A stretch of 8,210 nucleotides of DNA from an uncultured Lachnoanaerobaculum sp. GTDB lineage: Bacteria > Bacillota > Clostridia > Lachnospirales > Lachnospiraceae. Under the pieces are notes generated by a model that saw only the letters and a program-made list of their open reading frames with translations, was not told where the DNA came from and did no database searches. Of the stretch, positions 1-6,914 are shown piece after piece. Numbering within the stretch: position 1 is the first letter of the stretch; each line of letters starts with the position of its first letter. Location of the stretch: positions 1 through 8,210 of the forward strand of contig CAKAQP010000101.1 in assembly GCA_916720285.1 (NCBI GenBank). The letters are read 5' to 3'. Position numbers and translations under genes: made by a program.

Positions 1-6
1 ATTTTT

Positions 7-75
7 AGCCATTGTTTTTAGAATGAATTGTACTACCTGGGGGTAGTGCGTCAATTTTAAAGGCAATGGCTTTTT
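7..75 (+). terminator. Long nested hairpin followed by T runs, possible terminator
   Basis: Three nested pairings can be read directly: AGCCATTG (7-14) with CAATGGCT (64-71), GAATTG (25-30) with CAATTT (52-57, one G-U pair), and ACTACC (32-37) with GGTAGT (42-47) around a TGGG loop. The stem runs into TTTTT at 71-75, and a second run of six T lies at 83-88. This is consistent with an intrinsic terminator of an upstream transcription unit, or the 3' end of a structured RNA, but the hairpin is longer and more interrupted than a typical terminator. What lies upstream is outside the window. Confidence 0.5.
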
Positions 76-87
76 GCTGTGCTTTTT

Positions 88-174
88 TGTACCTTGAAAA
101 TTAAATCCGCAGATATAAATGACGGCCGGACGGAGAAGTATGCGATGACCTAAAATAAAGTGAGCATGCCAAGG
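88..174 (+). other. Putative structured RNA leader with boxA-like motif
   Basis: This stretch upstream of the AAA+ ATPase gene is locally richer in G and C than its surroundings (121-174) and contains three compatible pairings: CCTTG (92-96) with CAAGG (170-174) as an outer stem, TCCG (106-109) with CGGA (131-134), and GTATGC (138-143) with GCATGC (164-169, one G-U pair). Together they would form a multibranched structure. The start, TGTACCTTGAAAATTAAAT (88-106), resembles the boxA/spacer motif of Firmicutes rRNA operons. No start codon with a ribosome binding site and no open frame of interest is seen here. I do not match it to any riboswitch class I know. The pairings are short and could be chance. 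Confidence 0.35.
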
Positions 175-229
175 AAGAGTTATTGTAGACTGCGACATTA
201 ACAAAATAATTTTAAAAAGAGGTATAGCA

Positions 230-2020
230 ATGAATAATACAAATGAAATACGTAAAGAATATTTAAGTTCAAGTTCAATAGAATATAAAGATGACTTTAA
301 CGGTGAGGTTTATAGTGTCAGTGACAGGTTTATGACCTATGGAATGTATTTAAAAGTAGGCGAGACTTTAGGATTTGAAATCGTAATGAACTCGGGTGAG
401 CCTTATAAAAACTATATATACTTGGATTCGGATAATGAGGTTTCTACAGATGAGTTTGACTGGATTTTCAACAATTATGCAAAGGTGATTCCGGATAAGT
501 ATATTTTGGAAGATAAAGCCCCAAAAAATCACAGAGTAAAGTATACAGCTGTTGTTGATAAAAGTATGAATATAAATTTTATAGATGATGACATAATATA
601 TATGATGCCTAAATCCGAATATTTTGAGGCAATGTGTAAGGAGATAAGCGAGGTTGGAGGACATATCAGTGTGATTATAGTCGGAGGAAATAAAGATGGT
701 AATATTGGAAGTATTATCTTTGATTTTCCGCAAAGAATATCCAAAAAGCTTAAAGCACTTATAACTATGGTCTTTAAGGGTTGTGTTTTGGAAGAGGTAG
801 GCGATGAAGTAACAGATAATAATATAAGTAAAAAGAATTTAAAAAATTATGTTATTATTCTTTTGAAAATACTTGGCATGCAGCGAAAGGTGGATAAGGA
901 CTCTATTGACAATCTTGAACTTGGTGTTCGCTCCTACAGTGCATTAAAGAAAGCGAATATTACTTCTATAAAAAGACTTCTTGAGATGTCCGATATGGAA
1001 CTTCTTAAGATTAGAAATCTCGGCAGGAAATGTATTTCAGAGATTAGAACACAGCTTATTGAAAAGAATTATGTGAGTTCTTGTGAAGAAGAATTTTTTG
1101 AAAATATGGACTCTATCGTATTGCCGGAAATACCTAAAGACATTTTTGAAGATATAGCGGATAAGCGTAACTATATGGATGAATTACAAGCTTTGGTGGG
1201 TATAAAGAATGCAAAGGATCAGGTGAAAAGAATTTTGGCATTTGCAAAGATGAGAAAGGCTATGGAAGAAAATGGGGAACATTTAGAACCTATAACTTTA
1301 AATATGGAATTTGTCGGAAATCCTGGTACTGCAAAGACTACTGTAGCAAGGATTGTGGCCGGATTGCTGAAAGAAATCGGTATTATAACAACAGGGAAGT
1401 TCATAGAGGTAGGAAGAGCCGATCTTGTAGCACAGTATGTGGGACAAACAGCTCCTATGGTAAAAAATGTATTTCAAAGGGCCAAGGGCGGTGTTCTCTT
1501 TATAGATGAGGCGTATTCCCTTTTGGAAGAAGGAAGGGGAGAATTCGGTGATGAAGCTATAAATATGATTGTTCAGGAGATGGAAAACAACAGAAAGGAC
1601 ACTATAGTAATATTTGCCGGTTATCCTGATGAGATGGAGAAGTTTTTCTTGCGAAATCCGGGTCTTAGATCAAGAGTACCTTTTAGGGTAAATTTTGAAG
1701 ACTATAATGTTGAGGAGATGTTAGATATATGTAAACTGGAAGCCTTTAAGAAGGGATTTTTAACAGATGACATGGCCGATAAAAAGATTATGGAAATATG
1801 TGAGAAATCTATTAAAAATAAAAATAACGGAAACGGAAGATTTTGCAGAAATCTGATAGAAACGGGAGTACTCAATTTTGCATTCAGAAACTATGGAGAT
1901 TTGGATGTAAATGAAAAAATAGAGTATATTTTAAGAAAAGAAGATTTCATAGATATGAATGATTTGGATTTAAAATCTGATGAGAACAACTCAAAGATAG
2001 GTTTTAAGATATCTGCTTAA
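230..2020 (+). CDS. AAA+ ATPase of the CbbX/SpoVK family with an RNA polymerase alpha-CTD-like domain
   Basis: The 596-residue protein has three parts. Residues 1-200 are not recognised; there is no signal peptide and no membrane segment. Residues about 224-280 closely resemble the alpha-subunit C-terminal domain of RNA polymerase: a VRSYSALK stretch (233-240) and RNLGRK (262-267) in the usual helix-hairpin-helix arrangement. Residues about 315-575 are a CbbX/SpoVK-type AAA+ module: Walker A GNPGTAKTT (363-371), pore-loop YVGQ (403-406), Walker B LFIDEAYS (423-430), an arginine-finger region NPGLRSR (476-482) and sensor-2 NGRFCRN (535-541). The ATPase should therefore be active, probably as a cytoplasmic hexamer that remodels a protein partner; the partner is unknown. 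The ATG at 230 is preceded by AGAGG (218-222) at 7 bases. No sporulation or Rubisco gene is nearby, so the SpoVK and CbbX names give the family only. The gene stands alone, with a structured leader ahead and a hairpin behind. Confidence 0.9.
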   Translation: MNNTNEIRKEYLSSSSIEYKDDFNGEVYSVSDRFMTYGMYLKVGETLGFEIVMNSGEPYKNYIYLDSDNEVSTDEFDWIFNNYAKVIPDKYILEDKAPKNHRVKYTAVVDKSMNINFIDDDIIYMMPKSEYFEAMCKEISEVGGHISVIIVGGNKDGNIGSIIFDFPQRISKKLKALITMVFKGCVLEEVGDEVTDNNISKKNLKNYVIILLKILGMQRKVDKDSIDNLELGVRSYSALKKANITSIKRLLEMSDMELLKIRNLGRKCISEIRTQLIEKNYVSSCEEEFFENMDSIVLPEIPKDIFEDIADKRNYMDELQALVGIKNAKDQVKRILAFAKMRKAMEENGEHLEPITLNMEFVGNPGTAKTTVARIVAGLLKEIGIITTGKFIEVGRADLVAQYVGQTAPMVKNVFQRAKGGVLFIDEAYSLLEEGRGEFGDEAINMIVQEMENNRKDTIVIFAGYPDEMEKFFLRNPGLRSRVPFRVNFEDYNVEEMLDICKLEAFKKGFLTDDMADKKIMEICEKSIKNKNNGNGRFCRNLIETGVLNFAFRNYGDLDVNEKIEYILRKEDFIDMNDLDLKSDENNSKIGFKISA

Positions 2021-2056
2021 GTAGTCAAAGTTATAAAAAGTGTAATAAAGTATCCT

Positions 2057-2085
2057 TTATACAGAAATATCGTATTTCTTTATAA
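2057..2085. terminator. A/U-rich hairpin, weak candidate terminator
   Basis: TTATA (2057-2061) and AGAAATA (2063-2069) pair with TATTTCT (2073-2079) and TATAA (2081-2085), around a TCG loop with one C/T mismatch. It lies 36 bases after the AAA+ ATPase stop and before the mreB promoter, where a terminator is expected. The stem has almost no G-C pairs and the following T tract is interrupted, so termination strength would be low. The symmetry allows it to act on either strand. Confidence 0.35.
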
Positions 2086-2105
2086 TTTATTTCTAAATAT
2101 TGATA

Positions 2106-2134
2106 TTGGCTAAATGCATTATTTGTTGTAGAAT
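2106..2134 (+). promoter_or_regulatory. Probable sigma-A promoter for mreB-recD2-comF
   Basis: A -35 element TTGGCT (2106-2111) and a -10 element TAGAAT (2129-2134) are separated by 17 bases. They match the consensus at 4 of 6 and 5 of 6 positions. Transcription would start near 2141, giving a leader of about 45 bases before the mreB ATG. No other promoter is evident before recD2 or comF, so it probably serves the whole cluster. Confidence 0.55.
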
Positions 2135-2185
2135 AGTATACAGTGTGTTACATTAAAATTTATAATAAGTAATTTGGAGGAGAAT

Positions 2186-3196
2186 ATGTTTTGGTTTACA
2201 TCCAATGACATTGGTATAGATCTTGGAACAGCAAGTATCTTAGTTTATATAAAGGGCAAGGGTGTTGTTTTAAAAGAGCCAAGTGTTGTAGCTATAGATA
2301 GAGAAAACGGTAAGATACAGGCCATAGGTGAGGAAGCCAGACTTATGATCGGAAGAACACCGGGAAATATTGTGGCAGTTAGACCGCTTCGTCAGGGTGT
2401 TATTTCAGATTATACAATTACAGAAAAGATGTTAAAGTACTTTATCGACAAGGCTGTAGGAAAGAAGACTTTCAGAAAGCCGAGAATTGCAGTATGTATC
2501 CCGTCAGGTGCTACTGAGGTCGAGAAGAAGGCTGTAGAGGATGCAACATATTCTGCAGGTGCAAGAGAAGTTAAGATTATTGAGGAACCTGTAGCGGCTG
2601 CTATCGGTGCAGGAATTGATATCGAAAAGGCTGTAGGAAACATGATAGTTGATATCGGTGGCGGTACAGCTGATATTGCGGTTATATCTCTTGGAGGTAC
2701 TGTTGTAAGCACATCAATAAAGATTGCAGGTGATGATTTCGATGAGTCTATTGTTAGATATATGAGAAAGAAGCACAATCTTTTAATAGGTGAGAGAACA
2801 GCGGAAGAAATTAAGATTAATATCGGTGCCGCATACAGAAGACCTGAGGTGCTTACTATGGAAGTTAAGGGTAGAAACCTTGTAACAGGACTTCCAAAGA
2901 CTATAGAAGTTAACTCTGATGAGACTTTAGAGGCACTCAGAGAGCCTGCAATGCAGATCGTAGACTCTGTTCACAATGTTTTGGAGAGAACACCACCTGA
3001 GCTTGCAGCTGACGTATATGACAGAGGTATTGTACTTACCGGTGGTGGTGCATTACTTTCAGGTCTTGACGCTCTTATTGAAGAAAAGACAGGTATCAAC
3101 ACGGTAATAGCTGACAATCCTTTGACAGCGGTTGCTATCGGTACAGGTAAGTTTATTGAGTTCAGAACCGGTAATAAGGGAGATTCTAAAAAATAA
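2186..3196 (+). CDS. mreB: Rod shape-determining protein MreB (bacterial actin)
   Basis: MreB is an actin-like ATPase that forms membrane-associated filaments and guides lateral cell wall synthesis. The 336-residue protein has the full length of the family (about 330-347). The nucleotide site is intact: phosphate-1 loop DIGIDLGTAS (8-17), the glutamate-bearing IEEPVAAAIGA (132-142), phosphate-2 loop VDIGGGTADIAV (155-166) and adenosine motif LTGGGALL (284-291). The stretch CIPSG near residue 104 and the RTPGN motif near 57 fit MreB. The paralogue Mbl is the main alternative, because the two differ little. I set the start at the ATG at 2186, because GGAGG (2176-2180) sits 5 bases before it; an in-frame TTG at 2174 overlaps that ribosome binding site. 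mreC and mreD, the usual partners, do not follow; recD2 begins one base after the stop. Confidence 0.93.
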   Translation: MFWFTSNDIGIDLGTASILVYIKGKGVVLKEPSVVAIDRENGKIQAIGEEARLMIGRTPGNIVAVRPLRQGVISDYTITEKMLKYFIDKAVGKKTFRKPRIAVCIPSGATEVEKKAVEDATYSAGAREVKIIEEPVAAAIGAGIDIEKAVGNMIVDIGGGTADIAVISLGGTVVSTSIKIAGDDFDESIVRYMRKKHNLLIGERTAEEIKINIGAAYRRPEVLTMEVKGRNLVTGLPKTIEVNSDETLEALREPAMQIVDSVHNVLERTPPELAADVYDRGIVLTGGGALLSGLDALIEEKTGINTVIADNPLTAVAIGTGKFIEFRTGNKGDSKK

Positions 3197-3197
3197 T

Positions 3198-5432
3198 ATG
3201 TCAACAGTATCAGGCTATATCGAAAAAATCATTTATAGGAATGAAACTAATGGCTATACTGTGCTTAGCGTGGAGGCCGATGATGACGACTATGTCCTTG
3301 TCGGTACCTTCAACTATATCGCTGAAGGCGAATTTATAAAGGCAAACGGAAATATGAAGCTGCATCCAAACTATGGAGAGCAGCTTTTTGTCGATGAATA
3401 TGAAATCATAGAGCCGAGAGAACTTGACAGTATACAAAAGTATCTGGAATCTTCCGCAATAAAGGGTGTAGGCGAGGCACTGGCAAAAAGAATAGTCAAA
3501 AAGTTTAAGATGGACACTCTTAGGGTGATGGAAGAAGAACCTGAGAGACTGGCTGAAGTCAAAGGTGTAAGTGAAAAGCTTGCAAGATCGATAAGCGAAC
3601 AGATACAGGAAAAGAAGTCCATGCGTGATGCTATGATTTTTTTACAAAAGTTTGGAATCAGCATGAAGCTTTCTGCAAAGATATATATGGAATACGGAAG
3701 TAAAATATATACTATAATAGAGACAAATCCATATAAACTTGCAGATGATATAGACGGTATAGGTTTTAAGATTGCAGACGATATTGCCAAAAAAGTAGGT
3801 ATTACAGCCGATTCCAAGTTTCGTGCCATTGCTGGAGTGGAATATATTCTTTCAAATGCCATGATGTCCGGACACCTATATCTGCCTGATACAGTTTTAA
3901 ATGCTGAATTCCTTGATTTATTCGGTGAAAATATATTTGACTTTGATTCTTTACTTTCAGAGATGCAGATGGAAAAAAGAATCGTTGTGAAGAAAAATGA
4001 AGAAACTCAAGTTTATCTTTCACAATGCTATTATACAGAACTGGCGGTAGCAAAAATGCTGACAGATATCAATATAAAAGCAAAGTATGATATAGGAAAG
4101 ATAGAGGATAAAATTCTAAAGATTGAGGACAAAGAAGGTATTGTCCTTGATGACCTGCAAAGGCAGGCGGTAATAGAATCCATAAGCAGTGGTCTTATAA
4201 TAATTACCGGAGGACCGGGAACAGGAAAGACTACAACTATAAATACTATTATCAAATACTTTGAAAGTGAAGGTGAAAGTATTGCACTCGCGGCACCTAC
4301 GGGCAGAGCGGCAAAAAGGATGTCGGAAGCTACATCATATGAAGCGAAAACCATCCACCGTCTTTTGGAAATCACACCGAATAACAGCGATAATTCAAGC
4401 AATATTGGCACTCATTTTGAGAGAAATGAAGACAATCCGCTTGAGTCCGATGTACTTATAGTGGATGAGGTCAGCATGGTGGATATTTTCCTTATGAATG
4501 CACTTTTAAAGGCTGTAGCAATAGGAACCAGACTGATCTTGGTTGGAGATATTAATCAACTTCCAAGTGTAGGACCCGGAACAGTGTTAAAGGACATGAT
4601 TGATTCAAATTGCTTTAATGTTGTAAGGCTGAATAAGATATTCCGTCAATCCACAGGAAGTGATATTGTAGTAAATGCTCATAAGATAATGACAAATGAG
4701 GAGATTGATCTAAGCAAAAAAAGCAATGATTTTATTTTTATCAAGCAAAGTAATCCCGAGCATGTAATGGATTCTGTTATTTCTCTTGTAAGAGATAAGC
4801 TTCCTTCTTATGTAAAAGCATCTACAAATGAACTTCAGGTTATGACACCTATGAGAAAAGGTCCTCTTGGAGTGGAAGTTTTAAATTCATTTTTACAAAA
4901 CAAATTAAATCCCGCCAGTGACTCTAAAAAAGAAAAAGAATATGATGCCACCGTCTTTAGGGAAGGCGATAAGGTAATGCAGATAAAAAACAATTACCAA
5001 AAAGAGTGGTTTGTATACAATGAAAAACATCTGCCGGTAGACAAGGGACTTGGAGTTTACAATGGTGATACCGGAATAATAAAAGAAATAGATATGTTTT
5101 CAGAAAGTTTCACTATTTGTTTTGATGACGGCAAAGTTTCAGGTTATGAGTTTTCGGAGTTTAATGAGATTGAACTTGCATATGCCATTACAGTTCATAA
5201 ATCACAGGGAAGTGAGTATCCGGCTGTAATTATTCCTGTTTATAAGGGACCGGCAATGCTGATGAACAGAAATCTTATATATACAGCTGTCACAAGAGCA
5301 AAAAAATGCGTGGTACTTGTAGGTATTCCCGAGGTGTTTTACAATATGATACAAAACACAAAGGAGATGGCAAGATACACCGGTTTAAAATCCAAAATAA
5401 TTGAGCTTTCCATGTTATCTAAGGAGGACTAG
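3198..5432 (+). CDS. recD2: RecD2-type ATP-dependent DNA helicase (superfamily 1B)
   Basis: RecD2 is a 5'-3' DNA helicase involved in DNA repair and replication-fork maintenance in bacteria, working without RecBC. The 744-residue length and domain order fit: an N-terminal OB-like segment (about 1-75, opening VSGYIEKIIYRNETNGYTV), tandem helix-hairpin-helix elements (AIKGVGEALAKRI 87-99, EVKGVSEKLAR 120-130, DIDGIGFKIADDI 184-196), then the motor. Helicase motifs are Walker A GGPGTGKTTT (338-347), AAPTGRAAKRM (365-375), Walker B LIVDEVSMVD (420-429), VGDINQLPSVGPG (449-461), RLNKIFRQ (477-484), and the C-terminal TVHKSQGSEYPAV (665-677) and YTAVTRAKK (695-703). All look intact. The ATG at 3198 fits the family N-terminus. 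The nearest purine-rich site, AGGGAG (3177-3182), lies 15 bases upstream, farther than usual, and the mreB stop is one base away, so translation is probably coupled to mreB. The end of the gene carries the ribosome binding site of comF. Confidence 0.95.
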   Translation: MSTVSGYIEKIIYRNETNGYTVLSVEADDDDYVLVGTFNYIAEGEFIKANGNMKLHPNYGEQLFVDEYEIIEPRELDSIQKYLESSAIKGVGEALAKRIVKKFKMDTLRVMEEEPERLAEVKGVSEKLARSISEQIQEKKSMRDAMIFLQKFGISMKLSAKIYMEYGSKIYTIIETNPYKLADDIDGIGFKIADDIAKKVGITADSKFRAIAGVEYILSNAMMSGHLYLPDTVLNAEFLDLFGENIFDFDSLLSEMQMEKRIVVKKNEETQVYLSQCYYTELAVAKMLTDINIKAKYDIGKIEDKILKIEDKEGIVLDDLQRQAVIESISSGLIIITGGPGTGKTTTINTIIKYFESEGESIALAAPTGRAAKRMSEATSYEAKTIHRLLEITPNNSDNSSNIGTHFERNEDNPLESDVLIVDEVSMVDIFLMNALLKAVAIGTRLILVGDINQLPSVGPGTVLKDMIDSNCFNVVRLNKIFRQSTGSDIVVNAHKIMTNEEIDLSKKSNDFIFIKQSNPEHVMDSVISLVRDKLPSYVKASTNELQVMTPMRKGPLGVEVLNSFLQNKLNPASDSKKEKEYDATVFREGDKVMQIKNNYQKEWFVYNEKHLPVDKGLGVYNGDTGIIKEIDMFSESFTICFDDGKVSGYEFSEFNEIELAYAITVHKSQGSEYPAVIIPVYKGPAMLMNRNLIYTAVTRAKKCVVLVGIPEVFYNMIQNTKEMARYTGLKSKIIELSMLSKED
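5421..5427 (+). promoter_or_regulatory. Ribosome binding site of comF, inside the recD2 end
   Basis: AAGGAGG, a perfect Shine-Dalgarno match, overlaps the last sense codons of recD2. It is followed after 8 bases by ATA at 5436, exactly where the family alignment puts the first codon of ComF. No ATG, GTG, TTG or CTG lies in the comF frame at usable distance. This site decides the start assignment. Confidence 0.7.
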
Positions 5433-5435
5433 GAC

Positions 5436-6140
5436 ATATTTAAAAAGATAGTTGATATTATTTACCCGAGAAGATGTCCTGTATGTGAAGAGATAGTAAA
5501 TGAAAAAGGTCATCTTATTTGTAAGGCATGTATAAAGAAGCTTCCTTTTGTAAAAGATCCATACTGTATTAAATGTGGTAAGGAGATAATTTCAGAAGAT
5601 AATGCCTACTGTGATGAATGTAAATCAGACAGAGAGTTTGAAGCCGGAAGAGGGCTATGTAATTATACTGATGAAATGAAGCATATTGTACTTAAAATTA
5701 AGTATGATAATAAAAGAGAATATATTGAAGGCTTTGCAAAGCTTATGGCAATTCGCTATGAAAAGTTTATTAAAGCCTCAAATATTGACTGTATTATACC
5801 TGTTCCTCTTCACAGCTCACGAAAGAGGATGAGAGGATTTAATCAGTCCGATATTTTGGCAAAATATTTGTCAAAGTATCTTGATTTACCTGTATTTTTT
5901 GACTGCCTTTGCAGAGTAAAAAAGACTAAAGATCAAAAAGGATTAAACAGGACGGAAAGACTTCACAATCTTGACAATGCATTTACAGTTAAAAAGTTGC
6001 AAAAAAATCTTAAAAATGTTTTAATTGTTGATGATGTATATACTACAGGTACAACTATAGAAAAGTGTGCAAAAATCTTAAAAGAATCCGGAATAAATAA
6101 AATTTATTTCTTAACCATATGTACAGGAAGCATTAGTTAG
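5436..6140 (+). CDS. comF: ComF family protein (double zinc ribbon plus phosphoribosyltransferase domain), apparent ATA start
   Basis: ComF proteins take part in DNA uptake or processing in naturally competent bacteria, where ComF is thought to act in the cytoplasm after entry of single-stranded DNA. Read from 5436 the product has 234 residues, the normal length. Four CxxC pairs (CPVC, CKAC, CIKC and CDEC, within residues 14-67) form the usual N-terminal zinc-binding region. The C-terminal part has PVPLHSSRKRMRGFNQS (122-138) and the PRPP-binding loop VLIVDDVYTTGTT (195-207), so the phosphoribosyltransferase fold is complete. The oddity is the start: the expected first residues are F-K-K-I-V-D after an initiator, and the codon there is ATA, 3 bases after the recD2 stop TAG. 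The first in-frame ATG is at 5676 (codon 81), which would lose the whole zinc region. Either a near-cognate AUA initiates weakly, helped by the strong ribosome binding site and coupling to recD2, or a point mutation or sequencing error changed ATG. The gene ends in two TAG codons in tandem. Confidence 0.82.
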   Translation: MFKKIVDIIYPRRCPVCEEIVNEKGHLICKACIKKLPFVKDPYCIKCGKEIISEDNAYCDECKSDREFEAGRGLCNYTDEMKHIVLKIKYDNKREYIEGFAKLMAIRYEKFIKASNIDCIIPVPLHSSRKRMRGFNQSDILAKYLSKYLDLPVFFDCLCRVKKTKDQKGLNRTERLHNLDNAFTVKKLQKNLKNVLIVDDVYTTGTTIEKCAKILKESGINKIYFLTICTGSIS

Positions 6141-6207
6141 TAGTAAAATATACTTAGGTTTGCAGTTCTTATAACCTTACATTTTAAATTCCGGGAGGAC
6201 ATAATTT

Positions 6208-6834
6208 ATGAAAAAGAGTTTGTATCTATTACCTTTAATGATTGTAATGCTTTCTGCTTGTGGAAATAAACAGGCTGATGTAGGGACATCTGCAAAGGTA
6301 GAAGACAGCACTGTAAATACTTCACAAAACGAAAACAGCAGTACCAAAGAAGCTTCACAAAAGGATGATAATACTACCAAAGACGGACAAAGAGTCGAGA
6401 AGGAGTTTGGAAGCTTTATTGTGGCTGAAGGATTCGGTGAAGCAAAGGAACAATCAGGCGGCGGAAGATATTTTTATGTTGTTGAAGGTCATGAACATGA
6501 TGCGAGACCAAATAATATATCTATAAATACCGGACATCAAAATTACAACCTGGATGAAAGTGAAAAGTTTGCGGAGTCTACCACATGGCAGTTAAATATG
6601 CAGATAAAGCAATACGGTATGGATGCTGTAGTTTACGGTTCATCAGGAAAAACCGATGCAGGCGATATAATGTATATTTTTGATATCAAGTTTAATAACA
6701 GTGACGAGATAGATCGTCAATACTATATATTAAGAGATAAAAAATACGTGATGGTCTTTATGTCAAACTTTGACGGTGATGAGTCTGTAAAGCAGGCAGC
6801 GGAGCTGATGGCAAAAAGTTTTGAGTGGAAATAA
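6208..6834 (+). CDS. Lipoprotein of unknown function
   Basis: The 208-residue protein opens with MKK, a hydrophobic segment and a lipobox LSAC ending at Cys18. It should be exported by Sec, cleaved by signal peptidase II and lipid-anchored to the outer face of the membrane. Residues 19-65 are a low-complexity Ser/Thr/Asn/Asp/Lys linker, as in many Gram-positive lipoproteins. The mature domain (about 66-208) alternates predicted beta strands (FGSFIVAEGF, GRYFYVVEG, IMYIFDIKF, QYYILRDKKYVMVFMS) with a C-terminal helix (SVKQAAELMAKSF). That pattern recalls PsbP/Mog1-like domains, but I cannot assign a family. The ATG at 6208 is preceded by GGGAGG (6193-6198) at 9 bases. It lies 67 bases after comF with no clear promoter, so it may be read from the mreB unit or from a promoter I cannot see. 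Confidence 0.85.
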   Translation: MKKSLYLLPLMIVMLSACGNKQADVGTSAKVEDSTVNTSQNENSSTKEASQKDDNTTKDGQRVEKEFGSFIVAEGFGEAKEQSGGGRYFYVVEGHEHDARPNNISINTGHQNYNLDESEKFAESTTWQLNMQIKQYGMDAVVYGSSGKTDAGDIMYIFDIKFNNSDEIDRQYYILRDKKYVMVFMSNFDGDESVKQAAELMAKSFEWK

Positions 6835-6864
6835 TTTAATTTCCGGTAGATGGCAAATAGGAGT

Positions 6865-6905
6865 ATATAGCTAAAAGTATAGTACTTAAATATTTATTGC
6901 TATAT
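6865..6905 (+). terminator. Imperfect A/U-rich hairpin downstream of the lipoprotein gene
   Basis: ATATAGC (6865-6871) pairs with GCTATAT (6899-6905), and AAGTA (6875-6879) with TACTT (6883-6887) inside it. The T-rich TATTTT follows. The place, 31 bases after the lipoprotein stop and before the pyrH promoter, suits a terminator, but the stem is broken and A/U-rich and the T tract is short. Confidence 0.3.
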
Positions 6906-6914
6906 TTTAACTTA

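Noticed and set aside
121..175. Resemblance of the leader to group II intron domain V (TATGCGATG)
   Set aside because: The match is a few bases only; the 34-base domain V hairpin, the GTGYG 5' end in place and a maturase gene are all missing.
183..210. Promoter-like TTGTAG and AATAAT before the AAA+ ATPase gene
   Set aside because: The -35 matches only the TTG, and the implied start would lie at the ribosome binding site, leaving almost no leader.
368..744. Minus-strand open frames opposite the AAA+ ATPase, and similar ones opposite mreB, recD2, pyrH and frr
   Set aside because: They lie fully inside recognised plus-strand genes, have no family features of their own and no ribosome binding site that I could support.
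2174..2185. In-frame TTG start four codons before the mreB ATG
   Set aside because: The TTG overlaps the GGAGG ribosome binding site that serves the ATG at 2186, and MreB proteins begin at the M-F-x-F position.
3132..3197. In-frame TTG start that would extend recD2 by 22 residues into mreB
   Set aside because: The family N-terminus (VSGYIEKIIYRN) begins right after the ATG at 3198, and the extra residues are only mreB read in another frame.
5676..6140. comF as a 154-residue protein starting at the first ATG
   Set aside because: The frame upstream encodes the conserved zinc-binding half of ComF behind a perfect ribosome binding site, so the shorter start is an artefact of the missing ATG. 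It remains possible as a secondary product.
6156..6177. AGGTT/AACCT inverted repeat between comF and the lipoprotein gene
   Set aside because: A 5-base stem with a 12-base loop and no T tract directly after it is not enough to call a terminator.
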